DNA of 58,818 bases, taken from positions 45,257 to 104,074 of the forward strand of contig DIWP01000035.1 in NCBI GenBank assembly GCA_002423545.1, written 5' to 3'. Every line of letters begins with the position of its first letter. Positions within the stretch are counted from its first letter, which is position 1. The notes beneath the pieces were generated by a model. That model was not told where the DNA came from and searched no databases. It worked only from the letters and a program-made list of their open reading frames with translations. This DNA comes from Thermoleophilia bacterium UBA6103 (lineage in GTDB: Bacteria > Actinomycetota > Thermoleophilia > UBA2241). The position numbers and the translations under genes were made by a program. Shown here in pieces: positions 1 through 8,902 of this stretch.

Positions 1-1098
1 CTCATCCTCGACGAGCCGACCTCCATGCTCACACCCAAGGGCATCGAGGACCTCGAGAGCGTCATCGTTCACCTCAAGGAAGAAGGCCTCGCGGTCATCT
101 TCATCACGCACAAGCTCCACGAGGCGTTCGCCATCGGCGACTGCGTCTCCGTCCTGAGGCAGGGACGGCTCGAAGGGACGATCGACAACGAGACCATGAG
201 GCGCTCCACGCATGCGGAGTTGCAGAGAATGGTCGTTGACCTCATGTTCCCGGGCGAAGTCGAGAGCCTCGCCAACGTTGCCGAGCTGCGCGATGTGTCG
301 GAGCTTGCCGGGACCGGCCGCAAGGCGAAGATCGGCGAGCCGCTTCTCGAGCTGGTCGACGTCAAGATCCCCGGCAAGCACGGCGAGATCGGGATCGAAG
401 AGCCCATCTCGCTCACCGTGCACGCCGGCGAGGTCGTGGGCGTGGCCGGGGTCGACGGCAACGGCCAGCGGCCGCTGGCGGAGGCCATAGCCGGACAGCG
501 GCATGTCTCCGGCGGCGACATCAGGCTCGCCGGCAAGTCGATCCGCAGGTTGAGCATCGGCGCACGCCAGCACCTTGGTTTGCGCTATGTCACGGACGAT
601 CGTCTCGGCGAGGGCATCGTCGGCGCGCTGAGCGTGGCGGTCAACATGGTCAGCAAGCGCATCGGTGCACGGCCCTTCTGGGTCCACGGCCGTACGCGTT
701 CCGCCGTCATCGACAAGCACGCAAAGGACCTGGTCGGCGAGTACAACATCATGACGCCCAGCACGGAGACGCCGGCGGGCTCGCTCTCCGGCGGCAACAT
801 CCAGAAGGTGGTGCTGGCACGCGAGCTCGACTTCGATCCGAAGGTCGTGGTCTTCAACAAGCCGACCTACGGTCTGGACGTCAAGACCACCACGGTCGTC
901 CGGGCGCGAGTACGAGAGCTGGCCGACACCGGCACGGCCGGAGCGCTCGTGATCTCGACGGACCTTGAGGAGTTGCTGGTGTTGAGCGACCGCGTCGCGG
1001 TGCTGTCGCGTGGCCACCTCATGGGCGTCGTCGAGAACAAGCCCGGCGCCGAGCAGGAGATCGGCGCGCTGATGATCGGAGGGAGCCACGGTGGGTGA
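1..1098 (+). CDS. Sugar/nucleoside ABC transporter ATP-binding protein (5' partial)
   Basis: Tandem-NBD ATPase of the RbsA/YufO type, cut by the window start, so only the end of domain 1 and all of domain 2 are seen (365 codons). The first codons give a Walker B (LILDEPTSML) followed by the H-loop segment VIFITHKLHEA of domain 1. Domain 2 carries the signature LSGGNIQK. Its Walker B reads VVVFNKPTYGLDV, with Asn-Lys where an active ATPase has Asp-Glu; degenerate second sites are usual in BMP-family nucleoside importers. The domain-2 Walker A region (GVDGNGQRPL) is also weak. Overlaps the next permease by 8 nt, so it is one operon. Likely energises import of a nucleoside or purine-like solute; the binding protein must lie upstream. 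Confidence 0.9.
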   Translation, partial: LILDEPTSMLTPKGIEDLESVIVHLKEEGLAVIFITHKLHEAFAIGDCVSVLRQGRLEGTIDNETMRRSTHAELQRMVVDLMFPGEVESLANVAELRDVSELAGTGRKAKIGEPLLELVDVKIPGKHGEIGIEEPISLTVHAGEVVGVAGVDGNGQRPLAEAIAGQRHVSGGDIRLAGKSIRRLSIGARQHLGLRYVTDDRLGEGIVGALSVAVNMVSKRIGARPFWVHGRTRSAVIDKHAKDLVGEYNIMTPSTETPAGSLSGGNIQKVVLARELDFDPKVVVFNKPTYGLDVKTTTVVRARVRELADTGTAGALVISTDLEELLVLSDRVAVLSRGHLMGVVENKPGAEQEIGALMIGGSHGG

Positions 1099-2239
1099 CA
1101 TGGCGAACCAGGAGGCGATCTCCGCAGGCCCGGTGGAGCGGCCGGCCGCATGGCGACGCTACGGTAAGGAATTCTGGCGTCACTTCGCGCCGGTCGTCTA
1201 CGGCCTCGCGGCCGGCGGGGTACTGCTGCTCATCCTGGGCAAGAACCCCATCACGTTCTACTGGACGACCATCGAAAGCGGCCTCCTCAGCTGGAACGGC
1301 CTCATGCAGACGCTCATCCGTCTGGCGCCCCTGCTCCTGATGTCGGCCGGCTTCATCGTTGCCTTCCAGGCGGGCCTGTGGAACATCGGCGGCGACGGTC
1401 AGTTCCTCATGGCCGCCGCTGTGGTCGGCGGCCTCGGCGCCTCGATGGTCGGCGCCATGCCGGTCTGGCTGGCACTCGTCATCCTGTGCATCATCGGCTT
1501 CGTCGTCGGTGGCGCCTGGACGATCGTGCCGTCCGCCCTCAAGGCGTACTACGGCATGAACGAGATCATCACGTCGTTGATGATGGCGTACCTGGGGACC
1601 AACCTCGCCAACTACCTGATCAAGGGTCCGTTCATCACGGACGTCGGCTTCGTGCCGCAGACCAACGTCATCCCATTCGCCGACCTGCTGCCGAACATTC
1701 CCGGCACGCGCATCCACGTGGGTATCATCATCGCCCTGCTCGTGCTGGCCGTGGTGCACTACATGCAGACACGCACGGGCTACGGCCTGCGCCTGCGCAT
1801 CCTCGGCGCCAATCCCAAGGCGGCCGTGCACGCCGGCATCAACGTGAAACGCGACATCATGAGCTCGTTCGCCCTCAGCGGCGCTCTCATCGGGCTCGCC
1901 GCCGCAGTCGAAGTCCTCGGCGTGTGGGGCTACGTCCGCGCCGACTGGAACCCGGCGTTCGGCATGACGCTGTTCGCCATCGTGTTCCTTGCCGGCCTCA
2001 ACGTCATGGTGGTCATCCCCTTCGTGTTCTTCTTCGCCATCATCCAGATCGGCGGGCACGAGGCGGCACGAGTGGTCGGATTGCCCAACGACTTCCTGCT
2101 CCTGCTCGTGGGTCTCATCCTCTTCTTCATGGTGCTCACCGAGTGGGCTCGTATCAAGAGTGCGGTGTCGAAGAAGCTGAAGAAGACCGGCGCCGGAAGC
2201 GGCCCCGGCACGGACAAGGCGGTGACCGATGGACGCTGA
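1091..2239 (+). CDS. ABC transporter permease, nucleoside/sugar type (BPD_transp_2)
   Basis: Integral membrane protein of 382 residues with about ten hydrophobic segments, typical of the RbsC/YufP permease family used with BMP-type binding proteins. GTG start at 1091 overlaps the ATPase stop; an in-frame ATG lies at 1100. Conserved family features are visible: the GLWNIGGDGQF segment near residue 96 and NEIITSLMM near residue 156, the cytoplasmic motif that contacts the ATPase. The C-terminus is basic and rich in Lys. Its stop overlaps the next permease start. Substrate cannot be read from sequence; nucleoside or purine uptake fits the molybdenum hydroxylase genes downstream but is inference. 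Confidence 0.9.
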   Translation: MGDMANQEAISAGPVERPAAWRRYGKEFWRHFAPVVYGLAAGGVLLLILGKNPITFYWTTIESGLLSWNGLMQTLIRLAPLLLMSAGFIVAFQAGLWNIGGDGQFLMAAAVVGGLGASMVGAMPVWLALVILCIIGFVVGGAWTIVPSALKAYYGMNEIITSLMMAYLGTNLANYLIKGPFITDVGFVPQTNVIPFADLLPNIPGTRIHVGIIIALLVLAVVHYMQTRTGYGLRLRILGANPKAAVHAGINVKRDIMSSFALSGALIGLAAAVEVLGVWGYVRADWNPAFGMTLFAIVFLAGLNVMVVIPFVFFFAIIQIGGHEAARVVGLPNDFLLLLVGLILFFMVLTEWARIKSAVSKKLKKTGAGSGPGTDKAVTDGR

Positions 2240-3152
2240 ATTCTGGGCCGCCGTCATCGCCGGTGCCATCCTCGCCGGCATGCCGCTCCTGCTCGCGGCG
2301 CTCGGCGAGATGGTCTCCGAACAGGCCGGCATCCTCAACATCGGCCTCGAGGGCATGATGCTCTTCGGCGCCTACGGCGGCTTTGTGGTCGCCAACTGGA
2401 CAGGTTCTTCGTGGCTCGGGTTCCTGGGGGCGCTGATCGCCGGCATGGCCGTGGCGATGCTCATGGTCGTCTTCTGCGTGCGTATGGGCCGCGACCAGAT
2501 CGTCGTCGGTATCGCCATCCTGTTGTCGATGCAGGGACTCACGAGCCTCCTGCATCAGGTGCAGTTCGGTGAGAGCTATCCGCGGCTCGATGGCGTGCCG
2601 AGCATCCCGATCCCCGGCCTCAGCAAGATCCCGGTCATCGGCCCGAGCGTCTTTGACCAGCCGCTCATGTTCTACATCGGTATCGTGCTCATCTTCGTCG
2701 TGGGCTGGGTCCTGAACAAGACGAACCTGGGCCTCAACATCCGGGCCGCCGGCTGGAAGCCGGTCGCCCTCGACAACGCCGGCGTCGACGTGCTGAAGAT
2801 CCGCACGATCGCGGTGCTGGTCACCGGCGGCCTGGCCGGTCTCGGCGGCGGCTACATGGCCATCATCGCGGCCGGCGTCTTCGTGCCGTTCATGACCCAC
2901 GGCCAAGGGTTCATCGCCATCGTCATCGCCATGCTCGCGCGGGGCAGGTCGGTCTGGGTCCTGATCGGCTCGTTCCTGTTCGGCATCGCGCTGTCGATTA
3001 CCACGGCTCTGCAGCTGGTCGGCGTCCAGGTCTCCACCGACCTGATCAACATGCTGCCGTTCCTCGTCGTCATCCTCGCCCTGGCGCTGTTCGCGCGGCA
3101 GTCATATCTGCCGGCCGCGCTGGCGCTGCCGTTCGAGCGCGGGAAGCGTTGA
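2229..3152 (+). CDS. ABC transporter permease, nucleoside/sugar type (second subunit)
   Basis: Second permease of the importer, 307 residues, YufQ/RbsC-like, with eight to ten hydrophobic segments. The N-terminal LGEMVSEQAGILNIGLEGMM block is the hallmark of this subunit in BMP-type systems. The ATG start at 2229 overlaps the preceding permease by 11 nt, showing translational coupling. Pairing of two different permeases of about 380 and 307 residues is the usual composition of nucleoside/purine importers rather than of ribose importers, which normally use one permease gene. This supports a nucleobase/nucleoside-like substrate, though not which one. Confidence 0.9.
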   Translation: MDAEFWAAVIAGAILAGMPLLLAALGEMVSEQAGILNIGLEGMMLFGAYGGFVVANWTGSSWLGFLGALIAGMAVAMLMVVFCVRMGRDQIVVGIAILLSMQGLTSLLHQVQFGESYPRLDGVPSIPIPGLSKIPVIGPSVFDQPLMFYIGIVLIFVVGWVLNKTNLGLNIRAAGWKPVALDNAGVDVLKIRTIAVLVTGGLAGLGGGYMAIIAAGVFVPFMTHGQGFIAIVIAMLARGRSVWVLIGSFLFGIALSITTALQLVGVQVSTDLINMLPFLVVILALALFARQSYLPAALALPFERGKR

Positions 3153-3186
3153 GGTGGATGCAGCGATACGAAACGGGAGGTGACCG

Positions 3187-4353
3187 ATGACGAAGCGCCC
3201 CATCGATTTCATGTTGACGGCGGGCCCTGTCCAGCTCACGGACAAGGTCCGGTCCGCGCTGGGAGGCCCGCTCCTCTTCGACTACTCGCCGGAGTTCATG
3301 GACCTCTTCCGCGACACGGAGGAGAAGTTCAAGACCTTCCTCAAGACGAAGAACGACATCATCTTCATGCAGGGGGAGGCGCTCCTGGGGCTCGAAGCCG
3401 TCTCGGTCTGCGGCCTCGATCCGGGCGACGTGGTCATCAACGTCGAGAGCGGCCATTACGGCGAGGGCAACCGCTACTTCATCGAGAAGTACGGCGGCGT
3501 CGCCGTGCCGGTCGAGACGCCGTGGAACACGGTGGCTCAGCCGGAGCAGGTCGAAGCCACGCTCAAGGCTCATCCGGAGGCCAAGATCCTCTGGCTGGTG
3601 CACTGCGAGACACCGTGCGGCACGCAGTCTGATCTGGAGACGATGGCCAGACTGGGCAAGCAGTACGGCAAGCTCGTCTTCGTCGACTCCGTCAGCTGCG
3701 CCGGCAGTGTGCCGGTGTGGGTCGACGACTGGGGCATCGACGTCGTGTGCGTCGGCTCCCAGAAGGTCCTCGGGGCGCCGCCCGGTCTCAGCGCCATGAG
3801 CATCTCCGATGCGGCTTGGGAGCGGTTCCGTTCCGTTCAGAAGCCCAACAGGTACTCGTACTTCAGCATCCTCGACTGGAAGGAACTGTGGCTGGAGAAG
3901 AGCATCTGGCCCTACACGACCTCAGTGATGGAGATGGCCGCGCTCAACGCGGCCATCTCCGAGTACCTGGACGTCGGTCACGAGGAGCACTTCCGCCGCT
4001 ACGCGGAGGTCGCTCGTGCCACTCGTGCCGGGGTCCGTGCCATGGGCTTGGAGATGTGGCCGGACTCCGACGAGCACGCGTGCAGCGTGGCGAGCGCCGT
4101 GAAGGTCCCTGAAGGCATCAACGACGAGGAGTTGCGCAGCCGCATGGTCGATCGCTTCGGGGTCATGATCTCCGGCAGCCTGTTCAATACGCCGATCTAC
4201 GGCAAGCTCGTGCGGATCGGCCACATGGGCAGCGCGTGCACGCCTGCATACGCGCTGCTGGCCCTGGCCTCGATGGGCCACTGCCTCCGCGAGATGGGCC
4301 ATGCGGTCGACATCGGAGCGGGCATCGAAGCGGCGCTCGCGGAATTGGACTGA
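3187..4353 (+). CDS. Class V PLP aminotransferase (alanine/serine-glyoxylate type)
   Basis: Fold-type I PLP enzyme of 388 residues, close to the usual length of the alanine-glyoxylate/serine-pyruvate/ureidoglycine-glyoxylate group. The PLP lysine is in VGSQKVLGAPPGLS (about residue 197), and the preceding FVDSVSCAGSVPV block holds the Asp that binds the PLP ring nitrogen. ATG start at 3187 with an SD-like GGGAGG at 3176-3181. It follows the nucleoside-type importer after 34 nt and precedes the AOR module. Ureidoglycine-glyoxylate aminotransferase (PucG) of purine catabolism is attractive given the importer and the hydroxylase genes, but the sequence alone does not separate it from 2-aminoethylphosphonate or serine aminotransferases. 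Confidence 0.85.
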   Translation: MTKRPIDFMLTAGPVQLTDKVRSALGGPLLFDYSPEFMDLFRDTEEKFKTFLKTKNDIIFMQGEALLGLEAVSVCGLDPGDVVINVESGHYGEGNRYFIEKYGGVAVPVETPWNTVAQPEQVEATLKAHPEAKILWLVHCETPCGTQSDLETMARLGKQYGKLVFVDSVSCAGSVPVWVDDWGIDVVCVGSQKVLGAPPGLSAMSISDAAWERFRSVQKPNRYSYFSILDWKELWLEKSIWPYTTSVMEMAALNAAISEYLDVGHEEHFRRYAEVARATRAGVRAMGLEMWPDSDEHACSVASAVKVPEGINDEELRSRMVDRFGVMISGSLFNTPIYGKLVRIGHMGSACTPAYALLALASMGHCLREMGHAVDIGAGIEAALAELD

Positions 4354-4379
4354 CTGACACCGACACTCTAGGGGGTGCA

Positions 4380-4790
4380 GTGCACTACATCACATTCGAC
4401 AAAGAGAAATGCGTCTACTGCGAGATGTGCTCGGGTGTCTGCTCGTTGAGCAAGCTGGGGCAGATCAAGCCGTCCGCGGCGTGCATCAAGATCGCGCGCG
4501 ACACGGCACAGAGCTTCGGTCAGCTGAGCTGCGCCGTGTGCGACATGTCACACGAGCGCGCTTGCATCGACGCGTGCCCGGTCGAGGCACTGTCCTACGA
4601 CGAGCAGACCGGCGTGGTGCGTTTCGACGCCGGACTCTGCACGATGTGCGAAAGCTGCCTGGACGCATGCCCGAACGTGGGCATCGACCGCGAATCCGAG
4701 CGGATCATGATCTGCGATCTGTGCGATGGCGATCCGCTCTGCGTGAAATGGTGCCCTGAGGGCGCTCTGTCGTGGGAGGGCCGGTCATGA
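4380..4790 (+). CDS. AorA-like polyferredoxin, four [4Fe-4S] clusters
   Basis: Small electron-transfer protein (136 residues) with sixteen Cys-type ligands in four groups: CVYCEMCSGVC, CAVCDMSHERACIDACP, CTMCESCLDACP and CDLCDGDPLCVKWCP. This arrangement is that of HycB/DMSO-reductase-type iron-sulfur subunits and of AorA in the AorABC aldehyde oxidoreductase of Aromatoleum. GTG start at 4380 is chosen because it is preceded by an AGGGGG ribosome-binding sequence and because the protein then begins just before the first cluster; longer in-frame extensions run back into the aminotransferase. It overlaps the AOR start (ATGA), so it very probably carries electrons away from that enzyme. No AorC-like FAD/NAD subunit is found next to it. 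Confidence 0.88.
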   Translation: MHYITFDKEKCVYCEMCSGVCSLSKLGQIKPSAACIKIARDTAQSFGQLSCAVCDMSHERACIDACPVEALSYDEQTGVVRFDAGLCTMCESCLDACPNVGIDRESERIMICDLCDGDPLCVKWCPEGALSWEGRS

Positions 4791-6592
4791 TGTACGGCGG
4801 CTACACCGGCCGGTTTCTCACCGTCGATCTCGGCACGGGAGAGTTCGGCGAGCTTCCGCTGAGTGACGAGCTCGCCGAGAGCTACCTCGGCGGTCGCGGC
4901 TTCATCGCCAAGCTGCTCTACGATCGTCTGCCGCGCGGCATCGACCCGCTGGGGCCGGAGAACGAGATCATCTTCGCCACCGGCCCCGCCACGGGCACCA
5001 TGATCCCCACCGCGAGTCGCATCGCGGTCGGCGTCAAGAGTCCACTCACCGGCACGATCTCCGCAAGTTACATGGGCGGCCACTTCGGTCCCGAGCTCAA
5101 GTATGCCGGCTGGGACGGCGTCATCATCACAGGCGTCTCGCCGAAGCCGGTCATGCTTGTCATCGACGACGACAAGGTCGAACTGCGTGACGCCGCTGCG
5201 CTCTGGGGCAAGGACACCCAGACGACGCAGAGCCTGATGACGGAAGAGCTGGGGCCGGACTTCCGTACCGGCGCCATCGGTTCCGGCGGCGAGAACCTGG
5301 TGCCGTTCGCCAACTTCCTGCACGTGCAGCACGCCGCCGGCCGCGGCGGTCCCGGGGCCGTCTTCGGTTCGAAGAAGCTGAAGGCGGTGGCCATACGGGG
5401 TACCGGCGGCATCCGCGTCGCGCCGGCTCCGGCGGAGTACATCGCCGGGTGCAAGGAACTGCACGACATCATCATGGAGAACCCGGTCCGGCCGGCTTTC
5501 CGCTGGGCGGGAACGACCGGCATGCTGCCGGTCGTCAACGAGGCCATCGGCCTGCCGTGGCGCAACCACCAGGACGACAAGGTGCCGGATGTGTCGTCCA
5601 TCCACAACGAGGAGATCGCCAAGTACGTCAAGCAGTACGAGGCCTGCAGCGGTTGCAACGTGATCTGCGGCTCCGTCGTCGAGTTCGAGCGCAACGGCAA
5701 GCAGTACCGCTCCGAGCGCATCGAGCACGAGTCCGTTTGGGCGCTCGGGCCGGACTGCGACATCCTGGACCTGCCGGCCCTGTTCGAGGCCAATCTCGAG
5801 TGCGACCTTGTCGGCATCGACACCATGACGGCGGGTTCGACGATCGCCTGGGCCATGGAGATGACCCAGCGCGGCCTGCTCTCCAAGGAGGAGACCGACG
5901 GTCTCGACTTCACGTGGGGCAACGCCGACGTGCTCGTGCCGGCGATCAGGAAGATGGCGGCGCGGGACGGCTTCGGCGCCATCCTGGCGCTCGGTTCGCG
6001 CGGCGCCGCCCGTGCTATCGGGCGCGGCGAGGAATACGCCATGCAAGTGAAGGGTCTGGACATGGCGGCCTACGCAGCGCGCGGTTTCACGGGCATGGGT
6101 CTGAGCTACGCGACGACCGGGCGCGGCGCCGACCACAACAAGGCCTTCACCGTGGCCGCCGAGTTCCTCGGCGTCCTCGGCGACTACGACCGCTACACGA
6201 TGGAAGGCAAGCCTGAGCTCGTGAAACGGATGCAGGACAGCACGGCGATCATCGACTCGCTGATCATGTGCATGTTCACCGTCGACCTCGGCATCACCGT
6301 CGACTTGTATGCCCGCTGCGCGAACCTGCCGACGGGCATGAGCATCACCGCCGACGACGTCTACACGATCGGGGAGCGCATCAACACCGTGGAGCGGCTC
6401 TTCAATATCGAAGAGGGGTTCACCCGCGCCGACGACACCCTTCCTCAGCGCCTGCAGAAGGAGGGAGCGCCTTCGGATCCGGGCGGTCACACCTGTCCGG
6501 TCGACGACGTCATGGACGAGTACTACGAGCAACGACAGTGGGATGCGGATGGCGTTCCCACTGCCACCCTTTTGCAGCGGCTCGGGCTCTGA
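4787..6592 (+). CDS. Aldehyde:ferredoxin oxidoreductase, tungsten-type (AorB-like)
   Basis: 601-residue member of the AOR family, which oxidises aldehydes to carboxylates with a tungsto-bispterin cofactor and one [4Fe-4S] cluster. The cluster motif CSGCNVIC places cysteines at residues 287, 290 and 294, almost the same positions as in Pyrococcus furiosus AOR (288, 291, 295); a fourth ligand can be supplied by the Cys in IDSLIMCMF near residue 494. The N-terminal GGRGFIAKLLYDRLP block and the ATGPATGT segment are typical of cofactor domain 1. Start ATG 4787 overlaps the ferredoxin stop and has GGGAGGG upstream. W rather than Mo is inferred from the family. Substrate unknown. Confidence 0.92.
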   Translation: MMYGGYTGRFLTVDLGTGEFGELPLSDELAESYLGGRGFIAKLLYDRLPRGIDPLGPENEIIFATGPATGTMIPTASRIAVGVKSPLTGTISASYMGGHFGPELKYAGWDGVIITGVSPKPVMLVIDDDKVELRDAAALWGKDTQTTQSLMTEELGPDFRTGAIGSGGENLVPFANFLHVQHAAGRGGPGAVFGSKKLKAVAIRGTGGIRVAPAPAEYIAGCKELHDIIMENPVRPAFRWAGTTGMLPVVNEAIGLPWRNHQDDKVPDVSSIHNEEIAKYVKQYEACSGCNVICGSVVEFERNGKQYRSERIEHESVWALGPDCDILDLPALFEANLECDLVGIDTMTAGSTIAWAMEMTQRGLLSKEETDGLDFTWGNADVLVPAIRKMAARDGFGAILALGSRGAARAIGRGEEYAMQVKGLDMAAYAARGFTGMGLSYATTGRGADHNKAFTVAAEFLGVLGDYDRYTMEGKPELVKRMQDSTAIIDSLIMCMFTVDLGITVDLYARCANLPTGMSITADDVYTIGERINTVERLFNIEEGFTRADDTLPQRLQKEGAPSDPGGHTCPVDDVMDEYYEQRQWDADGVPTATLLQRLGL

Positions 6593-6617
6593 GCGCGAGC
6601 AAGACAAGGAGAGAGAT

Positions 6618-7652
6618 ATGCGCGCATCGCGTCTGATGGGTCCCAAGGACGTTCGCGTCGAAGAGGTGCCCGATCCTGTGATCTCCTCGCCGGAAAGCGC
6701 CGTGATCGACGTCACCGTCACGGCGATTTGCGGAGCCGACCTGACGTCCTACTGGGGCTACGTCCCCGGCTTCGAATGGGGCACGATCATGGGCCACGAG
6801 TTCGTCGGCGTGGTTCGCCAGGTGGGAGACGACGTCAAGACGGTGAAGCCCGGCGATCGGGTGATGGTCTCGTCCATGACGTCGTGCGGTCGCTGCTGGT
6901 ACTGCCGCCACGGCATGCAGCCACAATGCGAGAATCGGGCTCTGTTCGGCTTCTCTGGCGCGTATCCGCGACTCGACGGGGGCCAGGCCGAACATGCCCT
7001 GATCCCCAACGCCGATCGGGACCTGTGGCCGTTGCCCGATACCGTGAGTGACGAAGCAGCCGTCTTCGTGGCGGATATCCTCTCCACCGCCTATCGCGGC
7101 GTCGAAAGGGCCGCGCTGTCCTGCGGCGACGACGTTGCCATCGTGGGCTGTGGCCCTCTGGGGCTCATGGCGATCATGGTGGCGCGGCTTGCGGCCGGGC
7201 GCATTCTGGCTCTCGACACGGTGCCGGCTCGTCTGGAGGCCGCGGAGTCTCTGGGCGCGATCCCCATCGTGGCGGATGAAGCTGCGATCGCCAGGGTGAA
7301 GGATCTGACTGCGGGCCGCGGCGTCGACGCGGTGATCGAATGCGCCGGCGGAGCGCCGGCTCTGACGACGGCGATGCAGCTCGCTCGACCGCGAGGCATG
7401 GTCAGCGTGATCGGCGCTCACTTCGAGCCGGACTTCTGTCTCGACGCCGGGGCGATGTTCGCCAACGAGACGACACTGAGCATCTCCATTGGAGCACCGA
7501 CCGACGATCGCGAGGAGGTCCTGCGACTGGTGGAGACCGGTCGCGTCGACCCGGTGCCGGTCATCTCCCACCGTATGAAGCTGGATGAGGCTGCAGAGGC
7601 ATACCGCATGTTCGAGGCTCGCGAAGCGATGAAGATCATTCTCACTCCGTGA
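6618..7652 (+). CDS. Zinc-dependent medium-chain alcohol dehydrogenase
   Basis: MDR-family NAD(P)-dependent dehydrogenase of 344 residues. Catalytic zinc ligands are in CGAD and GHEFVGVV; the structural zinc is held by CGRCWYCRHGMQPQC (residues about 89-103). The Rossmann motif is GCGPLGLMAIMVARLAAG. The ATG at 6618 has AAGGAGAGAG upstream and is preferred to in-frame starts inside the AOR gene. It lies 25 nt behind the AOR, so it probably makes the aldehyde that the AOR oxidises, or reduces it in reverse. It resembles threonine/sorbitol dehydrogenase-like family members; exact alcohol not predictable. Confidence 0.9.
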   Translation: MRASRLMGPKDVRVEEVPDPVISSPESAVIDVTVTAICGADLTSYWGYVPGFEWGTIMGHEFVGVVRQVGDDVKTVKPGDRVMVSSMTSCGRCWYCRHGMQPQCENRALFGFSGAYPRLDGGQAEHALIPNADRDLWPLPDTVSDEAAVFVADILSTAYRGVERAALSCGDDVAIVGCGPLGLMAIMVARLAAGRILALDTVPARLEAAESLGAIPIVADEAAIARVKDLTAGRGVDAVIECAGGAPALTTAMQLARPRGMVSVIGAHFEPDFCLDAGAMFANETTLSISIGAPTDDREEVLRLVETGRVDPVPVISHRMKLDEAAEAYRMFEAREAMKIILTP

Positions 7653-7658
7653 CCGGCG

Positions 7659-7694
7659 TCCGCCGGCCCGTCGCAGCTCCGGCGGGCCGGCGGA
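7659..7694 (+). terminator. GC hairpin between alcohol dehydrogenase and moaD-like gene
   Basis: A perfect 12-bp stem (TCCGCCGGCCCG at 7659-7670 with its complement at 7683-7694) and a 12-nt loop follows the dehydrogenase stop by 6 nt. There is no T-tract, so it is either a weak terminator, an mRNA processing/stability hairpin, or an attenuator that lowers expression of the following moaD-like gene. Confidence 0.5.
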
Positions 7695-7726
7695 ATGCCA
7701 TTCAAAGACCAAGCGGAGTCGCCGGG

Positions 7727-7963
7727 TTGCATATTTCGTTACTGCTATTTGGCCCATACGCTCAGTACCTGCCCCACCGCGAAGGTGGCGCAGCCGTTCT
7801 GGAAGCTCGAGCGGGAACGACCGTCACGTCGCTGCTTGACTCGGTCGGATTGCCCGCGTCGGGTCGACAGTACGTCACGGTGAACGGCGACCGTGTCAAG
7901 GACGATGTCGCTCTCAACGACGGCGACGAAGTCCGAGTGATCGTGCCGCTGGGAGGCGGTTGA
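7727..7963 (+). CDS. MoaD/ThiS-family sulfur carrier, AOR-associated
   Basis: Ubiquitin-fold protein of 78 residues ending in VPLGGG, the C-terminal Gly-Gly that is adenylated and thiocarboxylated in MoaD and ThiS. A TTG start at 7727 is chosen: GGAG lies 10-13 nt upstream, the protein then starts with the beta strand HISLLLFGPYAQYLP expected for a MoaD N-terminus, and longer frames would run through the 7659-7694 hairpin. MoaD-like genes beside AOR genes are thought to serve synthesis of the pterin dithiolene for the tungsten cofactor. It sits 1 nt before the GntR gene, so these two are co-transcribed. A second MoaD-like gene occurs at 22499. Confidence 0.82.
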   Translation: MHISLLLFGPYAQYLPHREGGAAVLEARAGTTVTSLLDSVGLPASGRQYVTVNGDRVKDDVALNDGDEVRVIVPLGGG

Positions 7964-7964
7964 C

Positions 7965-8831
7965 GTGCGGAGTCAACGACTGGATGAGGACAACGTGACC
8001 GAGGAGCGGTCTCCCCGCGGCCGCGGTCATCGTCCTCATTCGGGCATACCGCTCTACTACCAGGTCATGCGTGACCTCAAGGAGCAGATGATCAGCGGCA
8101 AGCTGAGCCCCGGCCAGCAGTTGCCCTCTGAGGCGCAGCTCACGGCGCGGTTCCATGTCAGCCGGGTCGTCGTCCGCCAGGCCCTGCAGATCCTCGACGA
8201 GCAGGGCCTCATCATCAAGGTGCGCGGCAAGGGCACCTACGTGTCCCAGAAGCTGGCCGAGGACGCGACGCCGCGGATCAGCGGCAGTCTTGAAGACCTG
8301 ATCCACATGGGACCCGAGGTCAGCATCAGGGTCGTGGAGTTCCGCCTTGTCCGCGCGGCCGGTGACCTGGCAGAGGCCTTCGCCTGCGACGAGGGCACAG
8401 ATCTCTTCCACGTACAGAGGGTGCGGCTGGTCGACGACAAGCCGCTGGCCGTGCTGGTGAACCACATGCCGTACGAGGTCGGCGCCTGTATACCGCTGAG
8501 CGACCTGTCCCGGGAGCCGCTGATCGTCCTCATCGAGACACGGGCGGGCCGGCAGATCGAATGGGCCTCACAGGTCTTCGAGGCGGTCGCCGCCGACGAG
8601 CAGATGGCCGACCTGCTCGAGGTGGATCTGCTGACGCCCCTGCTCAAGCTGACGCTCACGGCGTATTCCATGGACGGCAGCGTGGTCGACCTGGCCGAGG
8701 TCTTCTATCGCTCGGACCGCTACAAGCACCACGGCTTCCTCACGCGCAACCGCGGCAACGGGCCCGCATTCTGGAACGGCAGCAACGATGAGCCTGCCGG
8801 GAACGGCGCGCCGCATAAGGCGTCGCTGTGA
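7965..8831 (+). CDS. GntR/HutC-family transcriptional regulator
   Basis: 288-residue regulator with an N-terminal winged helix (residues about 27-95: LYYQVMRDLKEQMISGKLSPGQQLPSE, recognition helix around RFHVSRVVVRQALQILDEQGL, wing VRGKGTYVSQ; quoted in parts) and a C-terminal UTRA ligand-binding domain from about residue 110. HutC-type UTRA regulators sense small catabolic molecules and usually repress neighbouring transport and catabolic genes. GTG start at 7965 has GGGAGG 8 nt upstream; a second in-frame GTG is at 7995. It separates the first AOR module from the second and is well placed to control both. A dyad in the following gap (8905-8920) could be its operator. Confidence 0.88.
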   Translation: MRSQRLDEDNVTEERSPRGRGHRPHSGIPLYYQVMRDLKEQMISGKLSPGQQLPSEAQLTARFHVSRVVVRQALQILDEQGLIIKVRGKGTYVSQKLAEDATPRISGSLEDLIHMGPEVSIRVVEFRLVRAAGDLAEAFACDEGTDLFHVQRVRLVDDKPLAVLVNHMPYEVGACIPLSDLSREPLIVLIETRAGRQIEWASQVFEAVAADEQMADLLEVDLLTPLLKLTLTAYSMDGSVVDLAEVFYRSDRYKHHGFLTRNRGNGPAFWNGSNDEPAGNGAPHKASL

Positions 8832-8902
8832 CGAGCGTGATGGGCATCTGGCGCATCCGTGACCGGCGGCCGGCGCCGGCGGTCTTGCGCCGAGCGAGTA
8901 AC

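Noticed and set aside
4595..6721. A 708-codon minus-strand frame opposite the AOR
   Set aside because: Antisense to a conserved gene, no domain seen, and it crosses two gene boundaries.
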